Assembly (NCBI GenBank): GCA_903908715.1
Contig: CAIVSY010000078.1
Location: 1-64,000 of the forward strand
Length of the DNA: 64,000 bases
Direction: 5' to 3'
Origin: an uncultured bacterium
GTDB taxonomy: Bacteria; Verrucomicrobiota; Kiritimatiellia; CAIKKV01; CAITUY01
Within the stretch, counting starts at the first letter, position 1. The number at the start of each line of letters is the position of its first letter. This document shows, one piece after another, positions 26,380 through 35,400 of the stretch. Under the pieces are notes generated by a model, which was not told the DNA's origin, did no database searches, and saw only the letters and a list, made by a program, of their open reading frames with translations. A program made the translations under genes and the position numbers.

Positions 26380-26794
26380 ATACACGAACAAGGCAGGGTA
26401 CCAAACCCGAATTCCGGGAAATGTAACCTCTCTGTCAAAGAACACCGTTCCACCCCCTCCGGCAGCACCCGCCGCCAGCCCTCAATCCCGCGCTGACCCG
26501 ACACCATCCGGGTGAATCGCAGATTCCCCGCGGCGCCAAACCACGCCACACTTCTTCCTGCCGGAATCCAAATCCCTGAAACCACCAGCAGGATCAGATA
26601 TGTCAAACCAATCTGAACGGTTTCCATTTTCGCCTTGCCCGGGGCCACCACCGCTCCAACTCGGAACGCCCTGTACCCCCGATCCAACCTCCCGCCGGAA
26701 CACCGTTCAGACGGGATTTTCTTTCCACGTAGATACTGTATCGTTTTCAACCCAGCCGGTCAAGGACACGAGGAATAAAACCTGATGCCATCGC
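26380..26794. other. Intergenic region with no confident gene
   Basis: This stretch between the rarA leader and the EF-hand gene has no recognisable gene. A minus-strand frame from 26627 to 26364 could encode 87 residues with one hydrophobic segment (IGLTYLILLVVSGIWI). It has no good ribosome binding site and runs into the candidate RNA, so I do not call it. The possible -35 box TTGACA on the minus strand is at 26433-26438. Confidence 0.4.
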
Positions 26795-26822
26795 TTGACA
26801 CTATCCGCCAACGGCATAGTAT
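26795..26822 (+). promoter_or_regulatory. Sigma-70 promoter of the EF-hand/subtilase operon
   Basis: TTGACA (26795-26800), 16-base spacer, TAGTAT (26817-26822). It lies 86 bases before the EF-hand start codon and is the only clear promoter ahead of the two-gene operon. Confidence 0.7.
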
Positions 26823-26908
26823 TAGAACCCGAATGCATTGTGACAACCGGGACACCGGCATGCACTGCGGCCCGGAAAAATCCAGAAACGGAGACAAAGG
26901 AGACCCAC

Positions 26909-27565
26909 ATGAAGACACTTCTGTCCGTTTGGCTGGCCACCGCCCTGATCGCCGCATCGACGCAGGCATCGCCCCCGCACGCAACACGTGTACGCCATGC
27001 CGACCGCAACCACGATGGCGTCACCACACCTCGCGAGATCAAGGCGGAACACAAGTGGGAACGCAGGCAGAAAGCAAAGGTGAATACGCCGTGGGAAGCC
27101 CGCGCCGACAAGGATAATGACGGCGTCGTGGAACCCAAGGAGGCCGCACGCATGAACTCCTCCCATTACATGCGCAACGCGTCCGTCGTCGACCGTCCCT
27201 GGGAAGCCACAGCCGACGCGAACAAGGACGGGCGCGTCGACCGGGCCGAACTCCACACCTACCACCTCGGCGTCATGGACGCGGACCACAACGGCGTCAT
27301 CACTCCCGCCGAAAGAAAAATCCATTGGGCCGGAAAACATGCGGTCGTGAACACCGCCGCGGAAAAGAAGTACGATACCAACGGGGACGGTTACCTCTCC
27401 TGGGAAGAAGGTCGCGAAATGCTGAAGGACCGCGTCGCCATTATCCAGACCCATGGCCGTGCCATTGTGAACAACGAGCTGGAAATGGAATTCGACACCA
27501 ACAAGGATGGCGTGATCGATCGCACGGAGGCCGCCCAGCTTAAGGATGCCCTTTCCGCCCAGTGA
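26909..27565 (+). CDS. Secreted protein with six EF-hand calcium-binding loops
   Basis: A signal peptide (MKTLLSVWLATALIAASTQAS) is followed by six EF-hand loops with the DxNxDG pattern: DRNHDGV, DKDNDGV, DANKDGR, DADHNGV, DTNGDGY and DTNKDGV. The 218-residue protein contains little else and is highly charged. It probably binds calcium in the periplasm or outside. AAAGGAG lies seven bases before the ATG. Its stop overlaps the start of the subtilase gene, so the two are likely made together. It may buffer calcium for, or interact with, the calcium-stabilised protease; this is inference. Confidence 0.88.
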   Translation: MKTLLSVWLATALIAASTQASPPHATRVRHADRNHDGVTTPREIKAEHKWERRQKAKVNTPWEARADKDNDGVVEPKEAARMNSSHYMRNASVVDRPWEATADANKDGRVDRAELHTYHLGVMDADHNGVITPAERKIHWAGKHAVVNTAAEKKYDTNGDGYLSWEEGREMLKDRVAIIQTHGRAIVNNELEMEFDTNKDGVIDRTEAAQLKDALSAQ

Positions 27566-29052
27566 TGTGCTATGATGGAGGCATGGGGACCCGATACATA
27601 CCTCTTGCCGTCATCAGCCTTCTCGCGCTCAGCCTGAACTCCACTCAGGCCCGGGCGGGATCTGTGTCGCTGGCCGCCGACACCATCAGCGTCCACGCAA
27701 ATAGAACTCCGCTGTCCGAAATCCTGGCAGGGCTGCGGGAATATGGCGTACGCGTGGCCATGGACGAGCGGATCGACCCGCTTGTCACTGACCAGTTCGA
27801 AAACATGGAGGTCAGCCAGGGAATCAAGCGCATCCTCACGGACTGTGATTACGCCGTTTTTTTCGAAAACATGGAAGGGCCAGCCGGAAAACTGTCGCGC
27901 CTTTCGGAAGTTCTCGTCTACAAGCCCGGAGACCGCCGGCCCCTCAAGGCGAAACCCGCGCCACCGCCCGATGTGGCGATTGCCCCGCAGGCCACCAATC
28001 TTTTCGCATGTCTGCGGAATGAAATCCTTCTCCGGCTCCGCGCGGACACCAGCCGGGAACAGTTCCGCGAGCTGCTGTTGCGTGCCGGGGCGACCGTTGT
28101 GGACGCCATCCCTGAACTGGGGATCTATCGCCTGCGACTGCCGGCCGGTGTCGACCTTGCCCGCACCCTGAAGGCCATGACTGCCGACCCCCGGGTGTCG
28201 GCAGCCGAGCCAAACCTGGTCTATCATCCTGTCACAACCGTGCTGGCTGGCCCGGAAACATCCAGTGCCGTCCCGCGCACCGCGAAAACCGGAATCAGCC
28301 CGGCGGTTGCCATACTGGATTCCGGCTTCACCCCGAATACCGCGCTGGAAAAAGCCGTTGTGGCCACACTGGATGCCACCACTCAAGGACAACCCATTAC
28401 AGACCCCGTTGGACACGGAACCCAGATGGCGTTCCTGGCATCCGGTTCAATTACACCGTCCGGAGCGCCGGCCGCAGATCTCGCCATATCCATTATCCCG
28501 ATACGAACAATGGACGACGGCGGACTGATTTCCGGATTCACACTTATGAAGAGCATGGTCTTCGCGGTCAGGAACGGGGCAAGGGTCATCAGCATGAGCT
28601 GGGGATCCAATGGGGATAGCGCACTTTTCCGGAATGCCATCGCCTACGCAAAAAACCAGGGTACCATCCTCGTAGCCGCCGCGGGTAATGAGCCAACTGG
28701 CCTCCCCATGTACCCCGCGGCCCTGCCGGATGTGATTGCGGTCGCGGCATTGACCCCCGACCAGAAGATGTGGGACCGGTCGAACTACGGAACCTTCGTC
28801 AAACTTGCCGCACCCGGCTTTGCAAACATGCCGATAGGTCACAAGGGCCCCCCCGGCGTCTACGGAGGCACATCGATCGCTGCCGCCTATACTGCCAATG
28901 TGATTGCCCGATACCTCGCAACCCATCCAAAGGCGACCGGAACGGACGCCATGGCAGCCCTGCAGAAAGCCCTGAGTCAACCCGCCTCCGGATCGATCCA
29001 CCCGGAAATACCGCGACTGGACAGCCAAGCCGTGAAGTCGCTGCTGCCTTAG
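27562..29052 (+). CDS. Secreted S8-family (subtilisin-like) serine protease with an STN-like N-terminal domain
   Basis: About 496 residues. After a signal peptide (IPLAVISLLALSLNSTQARA), residues ~40-105 resemble the secretin/TonB short N-terminal (STN) domain (ISVHANRTPLSEILAGLREYGV). Residues ~150-225 resemble a protease prodomain (REQFRELLLRAGATVVDAI...VSAAEPN). The catalytic domain has Asp in VAILDSGF, His in GHGTQMAFLASG and Ser in GGTSIAAAYTANV, with oxyanion Asn in AAAGNEP. All catalytic residues are intact. GTG at 27562 overlaps the EF-hand stop; an ATG at 27583 starts nearer to the signal peptide but has GGAGG too close. The STN-protease architecture is unusual. Confidence 0.87.
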   Translation: MMCYDGGMGTRYIPLAVISLLALSLNSTQARAGSVSLAADTISVHANRTPLSEILAGLREYGVRVAMDERIDPLVTDQFENMEVSQGIKRILTDCDYAVFFENMEGPAGKLSRLSEVLVYKPGDRRPLKAKPAPPPDVAIAPQATNLFACLRNEILLRLRADTSREQFRELLLRAGATVVDAIPELGIYRLRLPAGVDLARTLKAMTADPRVSAAEPNLVYHPVTTVLAGPETSSAVPRTAKTGISPAVAILDSGFTPNTALEKAVVATLDATTQGQPITDPVGHGTQMAFLASGSITPSGAPAADLAISIIPIRTMDDGGLISGFTLMKSMVFAVRNGARVISMSWGSNGDSALFRNAIAYAKNQGTILVAAAGNEPTGLPMYPAALPDVIAVAALTPDQKMWDRSNYGTFVKLAAPGFANMPIGHKGPPGVYGGTSIAAAYTANVIARYLATHPKATGTDAMAALQKALSQPASGSIHPEIPRLDSQAVKSLLP

Positions 29053-29177
29053 CCGGAACGATTCAGTTACCGGGTACAGTTCCCCTCCCCTTAATCCTCT
29101 CCCACAATGAGAGAGGAGGCGCCAAAGACTCCACTTATGCTAGCACCAGAAGGTGATACTATTATTATGCCAAAATG

Positions 29178-29214
29178 ACCCTGACCCTCTCCCTCGTCGG
29201 GAGAGGGTCAGGGT
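29178..29214. repeat. Palindromic REP-like element
   Basis: A perfect 16-bp inverted repeat (29178-29193 with 29199-29214) around a 5-base loop, built from CCCTCTCCC/GGGAGAGGG blocks and followed by GAGGGTG. A weaker, diverged CCTCTCCC...GAGAGAGG copy is at about 29094-29115. Such CT/GA-rich palindromes are commonly dispersed in bacterial intergenic regions. It may also act as a terminator for the subtilase, but there is only a short T-run after it. Confidence 0.75.
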
Positions 29215-29265
29215 GAGGGTGTTTTGAATGGAATTCTGTCTCAGAGTAAAGCCTTCCCTGGCGCA

Positions 29266-30087
29266 TCAGGGGAAACACAGCAGCGCATGGATCATCTGGT
29301 CTTGCATGTGCTCCAGAACAATCGTTCCAGGAATCTGCGCCCGCATAACCCGATGGTTGTCCACAATCATGCAATGCCCCTGGTGACAGGTCTGCCGCCC
29401 CACCGGTCCGAGGGCATTGACAGCGGTGAACCCGGTATACAGGCAGTCCTTCTCATCCAGGATCGCGTCGGTCTTGAAAACCTGTACTCGATGCTCGCGA
29501 TATTTTGTCTGGCCGGCCTCGGTCACCAGATCCGACTCGTGAAGCATATCTCCAATCTTCCCACCCCCACCCGCGGGGCAGAAACGGTATTCCACACCCT
29601 GTTGTCGAAGATCCTCCTGCAACCCGTCCAAACCAGCATCGGCACAGATGACCAATGCGCAACGGACTCCCTTCAGTTCCACGACCGGTCGTTCCTTGGG
29701 ACCGGGGGTCAATCCCGCCGCAATCTCGCCGGGAGTCAGGCAATATTTCCGGCCGCTCCGGCAGGGTTGATCGGGGGGGGCTATCAGGACGCTGTTGAAG
29801 ATCTTTTCCCCGTCCCGCTCGAAGAATCCGACCAGCGCCGTAATTGCATATTTCGCGGCCATTCCTGCAATCTGCTTCACGTTGGGGCCATCCGGCGGTT
29901 CAGCTATCGCCCGTACGGATTCCGCCGTCAGGTCATAGTCGTAGCCGTGCAAGGCACCCTCGGCGAAGAGAATGACCTCCGCACCAGCCAGGGAGGCCAT
30001 GGCCATCTGCCGTTCGATCCGTCGCAATGTTTCAGGAATGCCGAACCCGGAATGAATCTGGGCAGCGGCCACATGCAATGTTCTCAT
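29266..30087 (-). CDS. Carbon-nitrogen hydrolase (nitrilase superfamily)
   Basis: The 273-residue protein has the nitrilase Glu-Lys-Cys triad: Glu in LFAEGAL, Lys in RKYCLTPGE and Cys in LVICADAG. Family members cleave amides or nitriles, for example N-carbamoylputrescine or omega-amides; the substrate cannot be read here. The start follows 5' of the tmRNA on the same strand by eight bases (its ATG is at 30087, the tmRNA 3' end at 30096), so it may be transcribed in part by read-through. It ends near the palindromic repeat. Confidence 0.88.
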   Translation of the reverse strand: MRTLHVAAAQIHSGFGIPETLRRIERQMAMASLAGAEVILFAEGALHGYDYDLTAESVRAIAEPPDGPNVKQIAGMAAKYAITALVGFFERDGEKIFNSVLIAPPDQPCRSGRKYCLTPGEIAAGLTPGPKERPVVELKGVRCALVICADAGLDGLQEDLRQQGVEYRFCPAGGGGKIGDMLHESDLVTEAGQTKYREHRVQVFKTDAILDEKDCLYTGFTAVNALGPVGRQTCHQGHCMIVDNHRVMRAQIPGTIVLEHMQDQMIHALLCFP

Positions 30088-30095
30088 GCCAGTAT

Positions 30096-30447
30096 TGGTG
30101 GAGGCGGGGAGAATCGAACTCCCGTCCGCAATGGAGTCACCCAGGCTTCTACGCGCGTATCCGGTCTTTAAATCTCGTCACGGAAGCTGCCGACCGTCAG
30201 GCCACCGCCGCAACCAGCGTCCACGTAAGGTTTCGCCCCGGATCCCGGTCGCTCAGGTTCAGGACTAACCTGCTATTGACGCCTCACTCCGCCCAGCAGG
30301 TGTCGGCGGCGAGACGTCGCGGTACTTAAGCCGCGAGAGCGTACTCTTCGTTCGCTTCTATGTTTTTTCCGGATGATTAACGAGGCCAACCGGAATCCTC
30401 GGCGCGCCACCGGAGCTTCAACCACCACGTCGAAACCAGTCGCCCCC
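30096..30447 (-). ncRNA. ssrA: tmRNA (transfer-messenger RNA), one-piece
   Basis: 352 bases. The 5' end GGGGGCGACTGGTTTCGACG pairs its first seven bases with CGCCTCC at the 3' end, followed by discriminator A and encoded CCA. The T arm is GGGAG TTCGATTC TCCC-like. The tag frame is at 30329-30355, encoding ANEEYALAA and ending in TAA (30326-30328), so the full tag added to stalled proteins is AANEEYALAA counting the charged alanine. Its partner SmpB is encoded at 53.4 kb. Its promoter overlaps the divergent gph start. Confidence 0.95.
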
Positions 30448-30459
30448 GTGACACCCGAT

Positions 30460-30489
30460 AGTATATCCTCCACTCCCATGAAACCGCAA
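30460..30489 (-). promoter_or_regulatory. Probable promoter of tmRNA
   Basis: On the minus strand TATACT (30460-30465) lies 12 bases before the mature tmRNA 5' end, with TTGCGG (30484-30489) 18 bases further upstream. The -35 box lies inside the first codons of gph on the opposite strand. Confidence 0.5.
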
Positions 30490-31119
30490 TTACTCATTTT
30501 CGACCTCGATGGGACCCTCATCGATTCCAGCGCCGATCTGACAACGGCTGTCAATCTGATGCGCGCCCACTTCGGCCTTCCCGCCCTTTCGGTCGAAACC
30601 GTGACCACCTATATCGGCAACGGCGTGCGGCTGCTCGTCTCCCGATCACTCACAAATACCGCGATCGACATCGAGGAAGCCCTTACCGTGATCCGCCCGT
30701 TCTACGAATCGCATGTGGTCGACAAGACCACCCTCTATCCCGGCGTAAGGGATGGCCTGCCGCGCCTGCTGGACGCCGGGCACAAGCTGGCGATCGCCAC
30801 CAACAAGCCGGCCCCCGCCTGCCGCCTTGTCCTGGATCACTTCGGGCTCACCCCGCTCTTCCACTCGGTCCTCGGCGGCGGCAGTGTGCCAAACCTGAAG
30901 CCGCATCCCGAAATGATCGAAGTCATCCAGCGTCAAACCGGCATGATCCCCGCCAACACCTGGGTGATCGGCGACAACTATACCGACCTCGAATGCGCCC
31001 GGCATAACGGCGCCTCCAGCATCTTCCTGACGTATGGCTATGGCACACCCGGCCGCGAATCGCCCGCTCACACTTTGCATTCGTTCAACGACCTGCTCCC
31101 CCTCTTCCTGCCCCGCTGA
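30478..31119 (+). CDS. gph: Phosphoglycolate phosphatase-like HAD hydrolase
   Basis: The 213-residue HAD-superfamily phosphatase has motif I FDLDGTLIDS at the N-terminus, motif II ATNKP, a motif III lysine in NLKPHPEM, and motif IV GDNYTDLECAR. Its cap domain and length match Gph, which removes phosphate from 2-phosphoglycolate formed in DNA repair. The ATG at 30478 gives the family N-terminus; the frame open to 30373 lies inside the tmRNA gene. Other small phosphate esters are possible substrates. Confidence 0.88.
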   Translation: MKPQLLIFDLDGTLIDSSADLTTAVNLMRAHFGLPALSVETVTTYIGNGVRLLVSRSLTNTAIDIEEALTVIRPFYESHVVDKTTLYPGVRDGLPRLLDAGHKLAIATNKPAPACRLVLDHFGLTPLFHSVLGGGSVPNLKPHPEMIEVIQRQTGMIPANTWVIGDNYTDLECARHNGASSIFLTYGYGTPGRESPAHTLHSFNDLLPLFLPR

Positions 31120-31200
31120 AATCCCGATCCGGTCGGCAGGTCCAATTGCTTCTTGCCTTTTGATCCGCCCGTGGCAAGCTGTGCTCAGGAGGGCAGAGCT

Positions 31201-32331
31201 ATGAAAGGGCTATCTCGGCACGCATTGAAACGGCTGGGCACAACAACCATCCTGAATACCCTGCCCGACGGCGCCTACATCACCGACGTGGACCGCAACA
31301 TCCTCTTCTGGAATAACGCCGCGGAACGGATCACCGGCTGGACCCGCAGCGAGGTCATCGGCCATAGCTGTAACGACAATATCCTCGTGCATATGGATAA
31401 GGACGGCCATGAGTTGTGTGGCAAGGAATACTGCCCGCTCCACCGCTGTATTGTCACCGGCAAGCCAAGTCATGACCCGCTGATCGTATACGCCAAACAC
31501 CGGGCGGGAAACCGGATCCCGGTGGAAGTTTCCGTCTCACCCATCCAGGACGACGACGGCATCGTCATCGGCGGGATTGAACTCTTCCGCGACCTGACGG
31601 AAAACATGAAAGATCTCGAACGGGCCCACCTTATACAAAAGGCCACCCTGACCATGGAGCCCTGCCCCGACCCGCGCGTGACGCTGGACGTACGCTATAC
31701 ACCCAGCGAAATGGTGGGCGGCGATTTTTATCACTACGCCATGCTCAGCCCGGACCTGCTGGGCGTCATGCTGGCCGATGTAATGGGCCATGGTGTCGCT
31801 TCGGCCCTATACAGCATGCAACTGCGCTCCCTTTGGGAGGACTGGCGGGGCGAAGCCGGGAATCCTGCGGAGTTCCTGACCCATATCAACCATCAACTAC
31901 GGATCCTGACAGGTGACGCAGGCTATTTCGCCACCGCTCTTTGCCTGAACCTGAACCTCGGCAGCGGCACCGTGGAATTCGTCCGGGCCGGCCATACCGC
32001 CCCGCTCCATATCCACCCCGGCCGACCCTCCATGGCCGTTGGCGAATCGCAGCCCGCTCTGGGTATGTTTCCCGATGTCCGCTATACCCTCGAGCGGCTG
32101 ACCCTTTCGGCCGGGGAAAGCCTTCTCCTCTATACCGATGGCGCCATCGAAATCACCAATGCCGACAATGAGGAACTGGAAGAATCCGGACTGATTACCC
32201 TTCTCAGCGAGCCAGAGTCTCTGCAAAATGGAGTCCCTCAACTGGCCGTTGTGGAGGAAAAGCTCCTCACCTATTCCTCCTCAATCCGGCTTCCGGATGA
32301 TTTGACCCTCCTTTCAATCACCAGACGCTAA
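31201..32331 (+). CDS. PAS-domain PP2C (RsbU/SpoIIE-type) serine phosphatase with a Cys-rich PAS
   Basis: The 376-residue protein joins an N-terminal PAS domain (about 15-140, ITDVDRNILFWNNAAERITGW) to a C-terminal PP2C domain (about 160-375). The PP2C motifs are GGDFYHY, LADVMGHGVAS, FVRAGHTAPL and LLYTDGAIEI, which hold the metal ligands. The PAS contains four cysteines in a patterned stretch, SCNDN...LCGKEYCPLHRC, suggesting a metal or redox sensor. Such proteins dephosphorylate anti-sigma antagonist (STAS) proteins; no such partner is in the window. GGAGG precedes the ATG. Confidence 0.9.
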   Translation: MKGLSRHALKRLGTTTILNTLPDGAYITDVDRNILFWNNAAERITGWTRSEVIGHSCNDNILVHMDKDGHELCGKEYCPLHRCIVTGKPSHDPLIVYAKHRAGNRIPVEVSVSPIQDDDGIVIGGIELFRDLTENMKDLERAHLIQKATLTMEPCPDPRVTLDVRYTPSEMVGGDFYHYAMLSPDLLGVMLADVMGHGVASALYSMQLRSLWEDWRGEAGNPAEFLTHINHQLRILTGDAGYFATALCLNLNLGSGTVEFVRAGHTAPLHIHPGRPSMAVGESQPALGMFPDVRYTLERLTLSAGESLLLYTDGAIEITNADNEELEESGLITLLSEPESLQNGVPQLAVVEEKLLTYSSSIRLPDDLTLLSITRR

Positions 32332-32464
32332 ACCGCCTCCCTAAAGACCGGAAAACGTTCCCGCCGGGAATGCGATTTGTCATTGCTGGCAGGCCGGCGG
32401 GATGGTATTCCTTTGACCCCATGTGCCGGTTCAAGGACGACCCGGTCATGTCAGGAGTCTGCCC

Positions 32465-35400
32465 GTGTATCTCAAGTCCATTCAAATGGTCGGTTTCAAG
32501 AGTTTTGCCAACCCGACCGTCCTCAATTTCCAGCCCGGCATGACGGCCATTGTAGGGCCCAACGGCTGCGGCAAGAGCAACGTGTCCGACGCCGTCCGCT
32601 GGGTACTCGGCGAAACCAGCGCCAAGGCACTGCGCGGCAGCAAGATGGAAGACGTCATCTTCAATGGCACCGACAACCGAAAGCCCCATAGCCTGGCGGA
32701 GGTCAACATCACCTTCGCCGACTGTGAATCCATTCTCGGCACTGACTATAACGAAGTCACCGTCACCCGCCGTGTGCTGCGCTCCGGCGAAGGACAGTAT
32801 TTCCTGAATAAGACCCCTTGCCGACTGAAGGACATTCAACGCCTCTTCATGGACACCGGGATCGGAACCTCATCCTACTCCATGATGGAACAGGGGCGTA
32901 TCGACCAGGTTCTCAGCTCCCGCCCGGAAGACCGGCGCGAAATTTTTGAGGAAGCCAGCGGAATCACCCGATTCAAGGCCGACAAGCGGGAAGCACTCCG
33001 CAAGCTGGAGCAGACGGAAGCCAACCTGTTGCGTCTGGATGATGTCGTGCGCGAGGTCAAGCGTCAGATCGGATCACTTCAGCGCCAGGCCGGTAAGGCC
33101 CGCCGCTACAAGGAACTGCGGGACCAGTTACGGAAACTGGATACCTTCTGGGTGGCCCACAAGCTCCGCACCATGGAGGAGGACCTCCGCCAACGGGAAG
33201 CGGTCCTGGAGGAATTAGGCCGCCGCATTCAAACCCTGCATGAGGAAATCCAGAAGGCGGAAGGTCGCGCCTCCGAACTGCGCGCCGCCATCAGCACCAC
33301 CGAGGAAGCCATCGGCACCGCCACCGAGGAACGCGCCGCCGCCCAGTCCCGCCTTGAACACAACCGCGAACTGATCCGGATCAACGGCGAACGGGTTGAG
33401 GAATTGCGTTCCCTCTCCGAGCGCGACCAGCACGAAATCGCGACGGCGGAAACCCAGTTGAAGGAACACCGCCTGGCCCTTGAGAACCTTTTGAAGGCGC
33501 TGACCCGCATGACCGCCGAGCGCGACCAGTCGGAACAGGAATGGAAGCAACGGCATGAAGCCCTGCTGACCCATGAAGCGGCGGCAGAAGCCGCCCGCCA
33601 GGAAATCCAGTCCCGCCGCCAGGACTCCATGTCTCTGGATCACAGCATCGCAGCGTTGCAAAACCAGCTCGGGCAGCTGGAAGCACGTCAGCAGGCCGGC
33701 CTCCTCCGCCGCGAGCGCCTCGGCGCCGAGCACGCCCAGATCCTGCAGATCGCCAATGAGAACGAATCCCGGCTGGGGAAGATCGCCGCCCACCTCGGGG
33801 AACTCCAGGCTGAGCAGGAACAACGGGAAGGCCGACTGGAGGCACTCCAGAACCAGCGGACCGAGAAGTCCTCGGAACTCGAACAGGCCCGCAGGAGCGC
33901 CTCCACCATCCAATCCCAGCTGGCTGTCAAGAAGGCTCAGATCGAGATCCTCGAGGCTGATGACAGCGTAGCCAAGGACTTCCCGGAAGGCGCACGCCTG
34001 GTGATGGACACATCGAATCCGCTTGGAATCAATACCCAGGCCGTACTCGGGGCCCTGGCAAACCATATCGAGGCGGAAGCGGCATATCGCACCGCCCTCG
34101 AAGCCGTCCTCCGGGCATGGCTGGACGCCATAGTCGTGGCCGACTCCCCCGGAGCTATTGCCGTTCTCCGCGAACTCCAGAACCGCAAGGCAGGACCCGC
34201 CCGACTCCTGGCATCAGACCCCGAAAGCACACCCCCACGATATCCAGCTCCGGCCGGCAAGGGTAAACCCCTTTTCAACCTCGTCACCTGCACCCCGTTC
34301 GCCAAGCCAGCTGTCGCCCGTATCCTCGCCGGCGTATATGTGGTCGATCAAATCGAGGATATCCCCGCCACCCCCCCTGAGGGGACGGTCTTCGTAACAC
34401 TGTCCGGCACAGTCGCCCGCGCTGGCGGCGCTTTCGAGCATTGGGGCGGCGACGCCAAGGCCGCCAATCCCCTGACCCGCAAGCACCAGCTGGCTGATTT
34501 GCACGACAGCCAGCATGCACTGGAGACCGACTGGGCCAACCGCAATGCCGCCATCGACGAACTGACCGCGACCCTCGCCAACCTGGAACGCGAGATTCTT
34601 CAGGCGAACAGCCTGGTTAACGAACAACGGCGCGCTGTGGCCTTGAAGGAGGGCGAATTCCAGATCGTATCCAGCGAAGCCCGGCAGGCCAGACAACGCC
34701 TGGAAGTAGTCGGCTTCGAGATCGAGGAACTCAAGAAACAGGTGGCTGACGATCAGGAGCGTCAGGCCCTCGCCTCAAGCATCGAGACATCCCGAGCCCG
34801 CCAAGCCGAGGCGCACCAGCGCCTGGAAACCCTGACGCATTCGATCCAGGAAATGGAACGCAAGCGCTCCTCCCTCCAGGCCCAAAGCACGGACTCTCGC
34901 GTACGGCTGTCGGAAACCACGCAGGCTGTCGAACACATGACCAGCCAGAAGGATCCGATCGAGCGCAGGCTGGCGGAGTTGGAAGCGGTCATCAAGACCC
35001 GCTCGGAAAGCCTGGTGCAGTACCAGCAAACCATTACCAAACTGACGGAAGCCTCCACCGAGGCCGCAAATCAGCAAGCCGCCCTGGAAACCAGCGCCGC
35101 CACATTCACGGAAAAACTCGAGGCCCTGCGGCGCGACCGGGTGGAGAAAACCAAGGAAATGACCCTGCTGGATGGCGATCTGACCGCCAAGCGCGAAGCC
35201 CAGGAAACCCTACGGGAACAACGCTCGCAAATCGAAATCCAGCATGCCGAAGCCAAGATGCGACGCCAGAACCAGGTCGACCGGACCACCGCGGAATGGA
35301 GCATCTCCCTCGATGAACTGATGAACACGCCCGAACCGGAGTGGGAAGGCGAAAAACCCGCCGAAGGCCCCCCTCCCTACGAAAAGGCCATTGTCGAAAT

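Noticed and set aside
26364-26750. A small membrane protein on the minus strand upstream of rarA
   Set aside because: No clear ribosome binding site, no family and overlap with the candidate RNA; kept only as a note in the gap entry.
29060-29220. CRISPR repeats
   Set aside because: Only two diverged palindromes, no regular repeat-spacer pattern.
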